Shown in pieces: positions 1-10,094 of a stretch of 64,000 nucleotides of DNA (position 1 is its first letter; each line of letters opens with the position of its first letter). The stretch spans positions 755,512 through 819,511 of the forward strand of contig ML213506.1 in assembly GCA_004369045.1 (NCBI GenBank). The letters run 5' to 3'. The DNA comes from Heliocybe sulcata. Its lineage: Eukaryota; Basidiomycota; Agaricomycetes; Gloeophyllales; Gloeophyllaceae. The notes beneath the pieces were generated by a model, which saw only the letters and a program-made list of their open reading frames with translations, did not search any database and was not told the DNA's origin. The position numbers and the translations under genes are program-made.

Positions 1-1434
1 GCTTGCAGTGGCCTCAAACTCTTCCCAGTCGCGCTGCAGGTTATCCCATTCGCTGAGCGGAGCCTGATCAGTCAGCACGTTCATAGGTCCCATATGATGC
101 GTCTTCCAGTAGTCCATGTAGTCTTCATTGTCCATACGGAAGTATTCCTCGTTCGGATCTTCCTCGCGGGCTTGCTGCTCCGACGAGCTCGCCCCAGTTT
201 CGTCCCCGCGCAGGGCAGCCGTCGTACTGCTAAGGAAGTCGGTGGGCTGGGCAAATCCTCCGCTAAGACCAGGCTGCGTAGCGTACGTCCCGGGGCGTAC
301 GCTAGCCAGGGGACCCTCTTCGCGAGCCTTGCCTTTGCCTTTAAGGTCCGCCTGCATCTCGCTGGCCCACCCGGCTGACGATCCCGGCGCGTCGGTTTCG
401 ACCATCGTGTTCCCTTCCACAACAACATTATGATCGCGCAACTGTTTCATCAGCCCCATGAACTGGCTATTCCGGAATTTCGGGTTCTGCTCCGTCTTCA
501 GCGTCTCGATGAGCATCCCGGCCGTCCGCGCGAGCTCGTCCTGCTCCTGCGCACTCATATTTTGGGGCTCGGTCTCCCTCAGGCCCTCGACCGGGGTCTC
601 AGCAATCTCCGGGGCCGCACGAGACTCAAACGCCTGGTCCCATGCCGATGCTGCGAGCTCGTGATTCATACTTGCGTCTCAGATAACTAGAGATGGGGTA
701 CTTACGATCAACATGGACATCAGGCTGCGGCGACAGCTGCTGTGGCTGATGCGTCTGCAAGCCCATCGGCGCGAACGCGGGCATGGGGCTCATTGAGTAG
801 CCGGCAATACCTGGACTCCATTGCACGGGGCCTGTAAAGTGACTTTGTTATTAGTGACACGCCCGACGTGAACGGACACACGTACGCTGCTGCATTTGCT
901 CCATGGCCGCAGACGATTCCACAGGCATCTCCCTGCCCTTGCCCTTCTCCCACGGCTTGGCTTCGGCCTCTACCCTCGGCGTACCACGCTGCATGAAATC
1001 AGCAGCCCATGAAGCTGCCGGCACAGTCCCTTGCAGCGCCGGGGGTGGCAGTGACTGATTCAAGACCGAGAGATCAAACGCGGACGGTCGCGCGAGGTGC
1101 AGGCCGCCCTGGGCTGCCGGCGAGAAGAATCGCGACGCATCTTCGTCCAGCCGACCAGGCGTAGATGATTGTGTGCGAAATGTCTAGACATGGATGTCAT
1201 TTCAGCGTACGCCCTAGCTGACCCGGGTGCCTATGCTGACCTGGCTCGACGAACCGGCACGCCCAGCACCGAAAAAGTCCTGTAGCGCAGTTTCTCACTC
1301 GGCATGCGAACAAGAATACCTGGGTGCTCACGCACCTGCTGCACACCTCTATCCTGATCGAGCCTCTTCGCCAGCCCTTGCAGCGGGTTGACTGGCCCGC
1401 AATCCGCACCTCCAACCAGCATAGGCAGCGCCAT
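1..1434 (-). CDS. PEX5: Peroxisomal targeting signal 1 receptor PEX5 (N-terminal half, cut by window edge)
   Basis: Cycling receptor that binds PTS1 cargo in the cytosol and docks at the peroxisomal membrane. Exons (minus strand): 1434-1336, 1279-1241, 1183-886, 831-706, 650-<1; all joins keep frame and use GT-AG introns of 54-57 nt. The visible 404 residues are the unstructured N-terminal half. The start MALPMLVGGADCG carries the conserved Cys (residue 12) used for monoubiquitination and export, followed by the PEX5/PEX20-type NPLQ-LxK segment. WxxxF motifs that bind PEX14/PEX13 are seen at 105-109 (WAADF) and 191-195 (WDQAF), then the family block NPKFRNSQFMGLMKQL. The acidic DYMDYW and WDNLQRDWEEFE segments just before the TPR domain are present. 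The cargo-binding TPR repeats lie outside the window. A 39-nt exon 2 is small but restores the expected family sequence (DFFGAGRAGSSSQ). Identification is firm; the C-terminus is unseen. Confidence 0.92.
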
Positions 1435-1944
1435 GGCGGTCGTCGTTCAAAAGAGACACTTGCGGCTTCAGCGTGTACGTCGTCGTATTAAATACGGTGG
1501 AAAAGAGCGTATACTTAGTCCTACTGAATACACCTCTAAGTATAACAAGGTCACCTTACATTCACAGAAGCGCCATCGCCCGTGCATGTGTTTCTCCCGC
1601 GTGGGCTGCAGCCGAGCAGGCGTGTCCCCTTGTGCCTCGCCACAGCACAGCTTACACCGCTCTGCGGCGACGGATCCGGTGGCAAAATAGAGTCGGGGGG
1701 ATAGGGATCGCTGGATCAGACAGTAGATACATGAAAGTAATTTACAAGTACAGGTACTACCATAGTAACAGAAACTTGGAACGAAAGGAAAATACAGGAA
1801 GACGTGATATCATAACATCATCATGTTTCGCCATATCCGCCCGCTCTAGCGCGTTCGGACCATGGACACATAAAAGGTGTAATCAGCACAACGTCCCGTA
1901 AACATGGACCCTCAAATGAAATATTCTCGGCACCAGCCCGGGAT
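1435..1944. other. Intergenic, PEX5 upstream region
   Basis: Between the PEX5 start and the end of the next minus-strand gene. It should hold the PEX5 promoter. I see no open frame with family resemblance and no clear TATA or repeat; the short ORFs here look accidental. Confidence 0.5.
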
Positions 1945-3321
1945 TTACCTCGCCCCGGCATCTTTACTCGAGCTGCTGCTGTTTTCCTTTCCCTGTTGCT
2001 GTGCTTGCTGCTGCTGGTGGACGTGTGCCTGGACGGCAGGGGGTATGGACACCCCACGCTGGGGCGTCAGGCGCCCGGTACTAGCCTGGTCGGCGGAGGC
2101 GCTGCCTCCGTCCCAGTCTTCTTCAACCCCGCTTGACCCTGGGCTCTGACTTGCTGGATTGGATGCAGCGACTGCCGCGCGGTTCTCGTGTGCAACGCGG
2201 CAATCTGCGCCTCCTTCGGAACGCACTGTAGATAGACGGGTAGATGAATAGATCAGGAAGTGATCAATAGGCGCTCGACGGATACAGCAGGTTCGGGCCG
2301 GACTCACGATGTCTCTGCACGGATGTACGGGATGTTATCAGAACCGAGATTTGCGTGGCATAGAGTTCCATGAGAACGTACATTTAACGCATCCAATCTG
2401 CTGAACGTCTTTCCGCAGCCTGAGCAGACGTTCTGTTGAGAACGCTGAGTATGTAAAGCTTGATGGCGTCTGGAAGGTGTCAACGGCATGACAATAGCGG
2501 AGTGACGAGATGCTCACTTGCAGTCGTGCTGCCTCGCGAAACCCTTCCCGCAACCTGGCCACTCGCAAACGTACGGGCGTTCTTCAGTGTGGGAGCGAAG
2601 ATGTCCTAAGGCGGAACAATGTGAATCGTGCCCGAAACGCCGTTGAGGACAATAACGCACCTCTTAGGTTAAATCGACGCGTGAACGTGCTTCCACATCC
2701 AGGGACAGGACATACAAAGTGCGCCTCATTCCTGCGTCGACTGGCACTTGCCGCCTGTGTGGCGGAAGTGGTGACCTGCTGCTTCTCCACCTGGAGTATC
2801 GGTGGCAGGCGCGGCATCGACGCCATCGGAACGTACTGCGTGCCTGCCATATTACGCGTTCCCGACTCGGAGAGATGGGACGAGTGCGCGGGAGCAGGAA
2901 GGGCCTGAGCGTAGAGGGCGGCTGCGTTCGGGGCAAAGTGCGCGTCATGGTTCGCGACTTTCGAGCCATGGCCGCGACTGCGGTGGGTTGTCGGCGGCTC
3001 TGTCGGGGGCGGCACGATACGAGTGGTGGTGTAGTTGATGTTCGTCGAGGAAGAGGGGATGCTGTAAGGGGTAGTGTGCGGCGAGTACTGATACTGGGTG
3101 CTGGTGCCGGCTGCGGGCTGGGGCGGGCCCTGTATCGTCTGGAACGAGGGGGGGTGCCTCATGGTGTCGCGGTCGCTGTGTGTGGCGTCCTGGTCGTAGG
3201 TGCGCTGGTTGGGAGGCATGTTCTGGTAGGGGTCAGGGGGCGGGTAAGAGTGGTAGTTGGCATCAGGATAAGAAACTTTTATGGGGTTTGCAGGCCAAAC
3301 AGTTGATGGTTCGACGTCCAT
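1945..3321 (-). CDS. C2H2 zinc-finger transcription factor with a 7-nt microexon
   Basis: Predicted nuclear DNA-binding regulator; target unknown. Exons (minus): 3321-2661, 2605-2518, 2469-2382, 2314-2308, 2225-1945, giving 374 residues. The first 200 residues are Pro/Ser/Thr/Tyr-rich and disordered. Finger 1 uses C204, C209, H222, H226; finger 2 uses C234, C239, H252, H256, with the linker [11 protein letters not shown]. Finger 3 (C265, C268, H281) ends in Cys290 instead of His, in [11 protein letters not shown]. This three-finger layout with [10 protein letters not shown] between fingers is common in unnamed basidiomycete regulators. The tail after finger 3 is Gln/Ser-rich. Exon 4 is only 7 nt and supplies Arg280-His281 plus one base; without it the third finger loses its metal ligand. 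The family is clear, the specific role is not. Confidence 0.9.
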
Positions 3322-3738
3322 CTGGTTTAATAATACCGGAGGAAAAAGAGCAGCTTGTGACGGCGATGGGTAAGCAGTCTGCGGCTATAAGAGGCAGTCT
3401 GGCACAGCTGGCCGCACAGCCTTTGTTTAGCCGCTGTGACTGCAAGTGACACGCCTACACGCGGCTGCACCTTCCCACTCTAATCGCTGCAACGTGTTTT
3501 CATAATTTCCACCCAGCAAATCACCGCAACGGCACCGCATGCCCAACTACAAGTCTTCCTTCTGATCCCGTGGCTGTGCAAGCTGTACTTCATCAATTCC
3601 CCCTTCACAGGATAAAGGTACCCTCCTCCTCCGGCCTTTAAAGTTTCTGCTCGGCCCTGCCCTTTCCCCGGCGGGCGCGGAAGGTTTCACTACGTGATAT
3701 TAACGTCTTAATTACATATCTACTCGCGAGTAACATAT
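3322..3738. other. Intergenic, no gene seen
   Basis: About 417 bp upstream of the zinc-finger gene and downstream of the hydrolase gene. It includes pyrimidine-rich stretches near 3590-3665. No coding or RNA gene was recognised. Confidence 0.5.
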
Positions 3739-6700
3739 CTACTCGAATATATGAGAGTCCAGCATCCGTCGCCGTCTCATCAGCTCCGTTTCAGAGATCC
3801 TCGGCGTAGACATACTCGGTCGTCGCTCAGGCAGCACCTCCTCCTCCTCCGGCATCTCCAGAATAGGCCCATGCAGAATGTCCAGTCGCGGTGCCGGTCT
3901 CGCAACGCGAGGCGTGGCCACCTTGTCGGGTTGCTCGGGGGACCCAGACGGGCGCTGATCAGCCCGCCCGTCCTTCGGTAACTGCTCGATGGCTTCTTCA
4001 TGCAGCGTATCATCAGAACTATTGCTGCTGGTCCCCGACGGGGCGCGCGGCGTGTCGGAGCCCTCCGTAAAGGAAGACCTCGTAGGACTGCGTTTCTTCG
4101 GCACAAACGTGATAGGGTCATCCGTCTCAGTTTCGGATGTCAACGGGCTTCTCGACCCGCCCACATTCCTCGAAACCGACGCCACCCCTTCCGTGCGCTT
4201 GGGGCTATCACGCCCTGCCTGGACAGTATCAGCCGACCGGTCCACAGCCACACCCTCGCTTCGAGAGCTGAACGCGTCGTCAATCCAGTCCGCAACGTCG
4301 TTGATCGCTGCACGGGCATCGCTCATGAGCGTGGGCATCTGCAGATAACCATGACTCCAGTCCGAGTAGATCACCATCTGCACCCAATCGTCCTCGCTCT
4401 CCGCAGCCAGCTTGTCGAGCTCGCGCCGCATGGCGGCCGCAGACTCCCCACCCTCGACATTGCTCATGCGCAGCGACTCGCCAAACTTCGCACTCTTCCC
4501 CGAGACCGCAAGCTCGAGCTCCCGTTTCCGCTCCTTCTTGGCCTCCCGCACCCGTCCAGCAAAGATCACGGTATCGTCCACAAACGGGTCCTTCTCACCG
4601 CACTGCATCAGAAGCGGCGGGAACTGCGCGAGAAGGTGGCTCGGTGCCAGGATCGGGGAAATCCGGTAGTCTGTCGCAAAGTCTGGATTACGGTACGGCC
4701 CAATGTAGAGTATGGCCATGGCGCGCATCTACAATAAATCATGGGAAAACATATATCATCAGAACGGACCCATCACGGATTAAAATCCCGCTTAGCGTGC
4801 ATAAACCCGGCCAGCACAAGTGCGAACAGGTCGGCCGGTGTTACGTGCAGCATCACGGGTATCCCGGACTTACCATGCTAGGCGAGATTATTCGATCTTG
4901 GAAATACCCCGTGCGACTCGTCATCGTGATCCTCGTCCCAATAGGCGGCTTTTCCTTCTTGAGGGCATCCGAGTCCGCCTGCGCGACCTTCAAGGAGAGC
5001 TCCTGCTGCTGCTCCTTCAGCTGCGCCGCATTGAGGGATGGCTCCCTCGCGTGAGTGCGCACGCGTGCCTGGATCGGCCGCGCTGCCTCGTTGACCTCAC
5101 TGAGGTCGCCCTCATCTTCGCCGTCCGCCATGTGGCCAGAATCTACAGCCAGATGCTGGCTCGTGCTCGGACGGGTGAACAGCTCAGACTTTGGACGTGC
5201 ACGCCGGCGCAGAGGCGGTGTCTCTGTGGCGGGCGACGTGGGGGACGCGAAATTGAGCTCCTTGAGCGTGTCTCGCCAGGTGCTGCGCCGTCGGCGCAGT
5301 TTGCGATCGCCTACCATAGATAGAGGGCTGATGTGGCCAAAGTGGTCCTTCTGCTCGGCTAGCCCGGGGATGTTGCCGGAGGATTGCTCGGAGCGGAGTA
5401 TCTGTAGGTTCGCGGGAGACATCCAGGAGTTGAAGTTGAAGTCAAGGCAGGCGTAGTTGAGTACCATCGCTGTCGGACTGGGGAGATGTAACGTTGACTG
5501 GGTCTCTAGGATCTTGATCATGCAGTTGACAGCAATGCATGCACCACTGTATCCAAACCAAACATCTTGAGATGACTGTCTGAACATCAGGAAAGCAGTA
5601 CGTACGCTGAGTCACCGGACATGATAATGTTCAACTTGCTCCCCGACATACCGATCAATTGACCGGCCGACTCCACCAAGACACGGTATGTATCGAAGAT
5701 CTCGTCGATGGCGAAGGGATGCGGGTCTGACGTAAATTGTTAGATCGAGATTGTGGGCCATGACAATCAACCAAACTCACATTCCGGCGCCTTGCCGTAC
5801 TCAATGGCCAGCACGGGCTTTCCGGTGCGGGCTGCCCACATACTCAGGCGTTCTTCGTGATGTTCTGGAGTCATCGCAATAAACCCTCCTCCGGGCACAT
5901 CCAAAATAAGGTCAGTTGCCTGGCCCATTTCTCTCTCTGGCGGCGCAAAGAAGAGCCATGCCGTTATAGGTCGCTGGTAATCAGAGTCTCGAGGCCGAGG
6001 CAAGAGAATCTTTCGCCTGACTGATACGCGTGGTAGGTATGTCACGGCTCGTATCTAGTTATCGGTGAAGTACTGTGAGAATGCCGAGGTTAGACGCAAT
6101 AAAACATGTCCTACATATGGATTTGTCGTCTTCTCCCATGTCGTGCGGAGCATCTCCACGGTAGGGACTGCCCTGAATCGGCGCAGCTGAAGGCGTGGAA
6201 GTCAGGGACATAACGGTGCATCTGCGACATGACTACGCACCTTCTCCTCGGCTTCATTAGCGTAAATGATGTAATATACAGAGAACAAGAGAGAACATAT
6301 GTCCTTGAGCCATTTCGGCCTGATGCTCATCGCAGTAGCGAAGCCAGCGTCGAGGCCTGTGGCAATCCATGTTGCACGGTAATAGGACGGAGAGTACTAG
6401 ATTAACAAACTTAGCAATGCGCTGATTATTCGGTCAAAGTGACACTGACAAGATTGGCCAGCGGTTCCGGGGCTGCGCAGCCGTGATTAATTCGACCAAA
6501 TGCCAGACGGGACAATGCATACGCACCCATGAGACCAAGAATCTTATCAATATTGCGCAGAGCGTAAACCGCGGTCAGTGTACTGACAATAATTTGCCAG
6601 GGCGTAAAGCGTTCTAGCACGGTCTCGTTGGCAACGTACGAGCAAGGATTGATGAATAACGTACGCAGCCTTCTATTCGCTCTTCTCATCCATAGAAGTC

Positions 6701-6873
6701 GTGGACCGCTCTCATTTCCTCGTACTAGCTGCCAAAACCAAAAGCCGAGCACCAAGAATACCTGGCAGCGTGGAATGTGGATGCAATCAGTATCAAGACC
6801 GTCCCAGTACCACCGTACGAACCTTTGCGCGTTTCCATGACGGACTGGGGCGACCTAGGAGGTGGTCCAACAT
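3739..6873 (-). CDS. Membrane-anchored alpha/beta hydrolase of the hormone-sensitive-lipase family
   Basis: Predicted esterase/lipase. Exons (minus): 6873-6823, 6761-6527, 6472-6450, 6396-6241, 6186-6115, 6054-5781, 5726-5606, 5546-4874, 4728-3739; 864 residues, all joins in frame. An N-terminal hydrophobic stretch (VFLVLGFWFWQLV, about residues 18-30) and another near 75-90 suggest membrane attachment. The oxyanion motif is DVPGGGF (231-237), in place of the usual HGGG. The nucleophile elbow is GDSAG with Ser310; the acid is probably Asp582 in CGEKDPFVDD; the His is His661 in SDWSHGY. About 200 residues between nucleophile and acid form a charged, disordered insertion, and the last 190 residues are also disordered, so it is about twice the size of a simple HSL enzyme. 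It is divergent to the allantoicase gene. Substrate cannot be told. I chose the first Met (MLDHLLGRPSPSWKRAK) because it joins in frame to the hydrophobic exon; the start is the least certain part. Confidence 0.88.
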
Positions 6874-7295
6874 GGCGTACTGGTACAAAGAGGTGAAGCA
6901 GGGCGCTGGAACACTATGAGGGGACCATCAAGTGTGGCCGTCGAAGGTAGGGTGGCGTGTAATTGCATGTGATATCGAGAGCGTCGCTTCTATCTTCGGA
7001 AATGCTATGATTGCATGTCGAGTGCCCGCACGAGCCCCCAGGCATACCGTAGAGGACATCTCTGCTGTTTTCTGGCCTGCCTGTCGTCCGGGATGCGCTC
7101 GACGATGGCAAGAGGCAAGAGAGCTGCCGTAGGCACAACCTTAGGACAGAGTCTATGTGACGGTATTCGCCGGCGCCTCTGCTTCGATCGCTTATCTCGA
7201 TGATAGGAATCCCCGAGAAGTGCCTTCTAACGTCGCTCGCAATACGATTTGCAGTAACTGGTGGAAGCGAAAGTGACTGACGGTAAAGAGACACC
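6874..7295. promoter_or_regulatory. Shared divergent promoter region with a GATA-factor site
   Basis: Separates the divergent hydrolase (-) and allantoicase/ureidoglycolate lyase (+) genes. CTTATCT at 7191-7197 (AGATAAG on the other strand), followed by GATAGG at 7202-7207, fits the HGATAR sites bound by fungal AreA/Nit2-type nitrogen regulators, about 100 bp upstream of the allantoicase start. Function is inferred from the motif and the gene's role in nitrogen scavenging. No other gene was seen here. Confidence 0.45.
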
Positions 7296-9702
7296 ATGGC
7301 ATACGACCCAATTCCTTTGGACCAGTTCTCCGCATTTGCCACAGCCATCGGTACGCACTCCTACCGGCTGTCAGAGATCAGATTGATTGAAGAATTGCAT
7401 CTTGGCAGAGTTGTCGAGTGTGGCTCTCGGAGGTAGAATCGTCTCGGTGTCCGACGAGTTCTTTGCAGAGGCGCATCATCTGTTGTTGGTGGAGGTAGGG
7501 TAAATGTTTTGCAGACAGGAGGAATGGCGCCAACCCTCCCTTCTAGCCTGCGCCGAGTCTGAAAGGACAGTTTGGTCCGAAAGGCGCGCTTTACAGCGGA
7601 TGGGAGACCAGGCGGCATAATCCAACCTACGACTGGTATGAATCCCCCGTCAACTGACTCACATGACCCTGCAGTTTACGGCTTCGGCAGGTGCATCGTG
7701 AAGCTGGGTACAGCAGGAACCATCTTCGGATTCGATGTGGACACTTCCCATTTCAACGGTAGGTATTTACAAAACGTACATCATAACTTAGTGACCCCCT
7801 TTTGCTTACAGGTAACGAGGCCCCAAAAGTATCGATTGACGCGCTGTTTTCTACGGAGGAACAAGAGCCCCGGGTAGACGATTCCCGAGTATGTTCTGTC
7901 ATCTCTGCATTCTCTGCCCGGTCGTCACGACTTTGCCTTAGTGGAATGAAATACTGCCTATAGTCCCCTTAGGGCCAAACTCCAGGCATCTCTTTAAAAT
8001 TCCCGAAACACCTGGGGTTAACTATGTCAAATTGAATCTGTACCCAGATGGGGGCATCGTATGTGCTGTCCTACGGCGCTGAGATACCTAACGTTATCCT
8101 GCGCATCTCCAGGCGCGCTTCCGGGTTTACGGCCTTGTGACCCCAGTCTTTCCGAAGAACCCCGCTGACCTCCTCGATCTTGCACACGTTCTGGCAGGAG
8201 GCCGCGTCGTCTTCACATCCGACCAACACTTTGGCGTTGGCTCCAATCTCATCCTGCCAGGAAGAGGCAAGTGTCCCGATAACCAAACCTCTACATGCTA
8301 AAACTCTATCCTTCTCTATTTTTCGTGACATTCTGGCTGCTGGATGGCTATCTGCTATTACTATATGCGCCATCTCCAATACCGCGACTATAGGTAAGGA
8401 CATGGGAGACGGGTGGGAGACTAAAAGGAGTCGGCAAAAGGATCACAAGGATTGGGTTATCATCAGACTGTTCGTCCCCGGAGCTCCGTTTTCTTACCCA
8501 CGTCTTACTCGGCCCATCTGAATCTAGCGGCGCTCCTGGCTATGTAGAACAAGTGGAGATCGACACGGCTCATTTCAAGGGCAACTTCCCGGAGAGTTGC
8601 GAAATCCACGCCACCACAAGCGGCAACCTGGTCCCTGACGATCCATCCGAAGATGCGTGGACTCTTGTGTTATCCCGCACGAAGCTTGGGCCGCACCGCA
8701 GGCACTTCTTCCAGCTGGAAAACGTGCAAGGCTGCAGCTTTACTCACATTCGCGTCACAATCTACCCCGATGGAGGAATTAAACGGGTCCGGGTTCTTGG
8801 ACGGAGAGCCGAGCTCCCTTCGTCAGCAACGTCTCATGATTCGACAGCGTCTTCCTCGACTGCGCAGGACGATTCTGTCAACGCTACCTCCGACGAGGTC
8901 GGCGTCCCGTCAGCCGTTTCACATCCATCACAAATGAACATGGGGCCAGCTATCCCAGCTGTTCCGTTGACTCCTGAGGCGTTTGCGCCCTTTGGTCGCG
9001 TCATCATGGGCCATTCAGACCTGGATGCGGTGCCTCGCGGTGTCAAAGTGACCGCCGCCAACAATGGCACCGCTAGCAAATTCCACAAGCTGTCGCTCTT
9101 AGAGTCATCGTACCCATCAGAATCCGGCGCGACCGCTGGTATATCGGTGTACAGATGCTCTCCTATAGCAGCCAAGCCTGGTGGACGCTGGGAGGTGAAG
9201 CAGCTGGAGCGCCACCCGTACACTAACCAGGCCTTCATCCCTATGGGCACTGGCTCCGGTTTGGTCAACCTCGGGGGAGCTGAAGATGCGCTACAGACCC
9301 CTGGGAAGGCCTATCTCGTCATAGTCGCTCAGAACGGGGAAGACGACAAGCCGGACTTGACGACCATGCGTGCGTTCATCGCAAGTGCCGGTCAAGGCAT
9401 AGTGTACGACACTGGCATCTGGCGTAAGTGGCTTTCCCCGAGATCCTGATCTTCGGCTAGTGGATCTTTGCTAACCTTGATTACCATATACTAGACCACC
9501 CCATGGCCGTACTGGAGACGGTAAGTAAGCAGCTTTTGGCACCCTCCTGCCCTGGACTAACCAGGTTCGTCACCGTGCTTTACAGGACATGGATTTCGCG
9601 TGCGTGGAGACACAGATAGGTAATGGGGATAACGCAGACTGCGAAGTGATCGATCTCGATGGAACAAAAGGATATTACAGCATCCAGATACCGACTTTCT
9701 GA
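7296..9702 (+). CDS. Bifunctional allantoicase / ureidoglycolate lyase
   Basis: Purine catabolism: allantoate is cleaved to ureidoglycolate and urea, then ureidoglycolate to glyoxylate and urea. Exons: 7296-7350, 7409-7494, 7547-7635, 7691-7758, 7812-7888, 7942-8058, 8113-8266, 8394-8469, 8528-9423, 9495-9520, 9586-9702; 586 residues. The first allantoicase repeat covers about residues 18-170 ([35 protein letters not shown]). The second covers about 200-335 ([31 protein letters not shown]). After a Ser-rich linker (about 337-380) comes a ureidoglycolate lyase cupin domain ([13 protein letters not shown] through HHPMAVLET to the C-terminus). In yeast these are separate genes (DAL2, DAL3). Intron 7 (8267-8393) begins GCAAGT, a GC-AG intron: a GT donor 4 nt on would put a stop in frame. 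Both enzymatic halves look complete. Confidence 0.95.
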
Positions 9703-10094
9703 CGTCCTGATTCTTCGCAGAGCTTACAAAGGAATATAATTACCGGGAACGGGATTCGATACGAGCGGAGGCGTACGCATGGCACGGCACAAGTTTCCTC
9801 GCTTATGCAGCGGTTTAATCCGGTCCGCTCTTATGGCGACGGTAGTGTTCAACATCATGCAAGATGATATCCCCGAGTTAGCTACAGGTAGACTTGGACA
9901 TCTGGATCACCGTTCTCATTAACTGGCATCACTCACACCTCAAATTGAAATGAGATGCTCATGGTCATTGACAAGAAAAGATCATACATCAAGCGCTATC
10001 ATGCAGTCCTGGCATCATAAAGTCGTTATATCATAAAATCGTTACACATAATCAGACATAGAGGGAGATGGAAGAGAGTAGACACTACTACATC
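9703..10094. other. Convergent intergenic region
   Basis: Lies between two genes that end towards each other and so holds both 3' ends. I see nothing else in it. Confidence 0.5.

Noticed and set aside
6914-7348. 144-codon minus-strand ORF over the allantoicase start
   Set aside because: It overlaps a firmly identified gene and its promoter in antisense and has no family resemblance.
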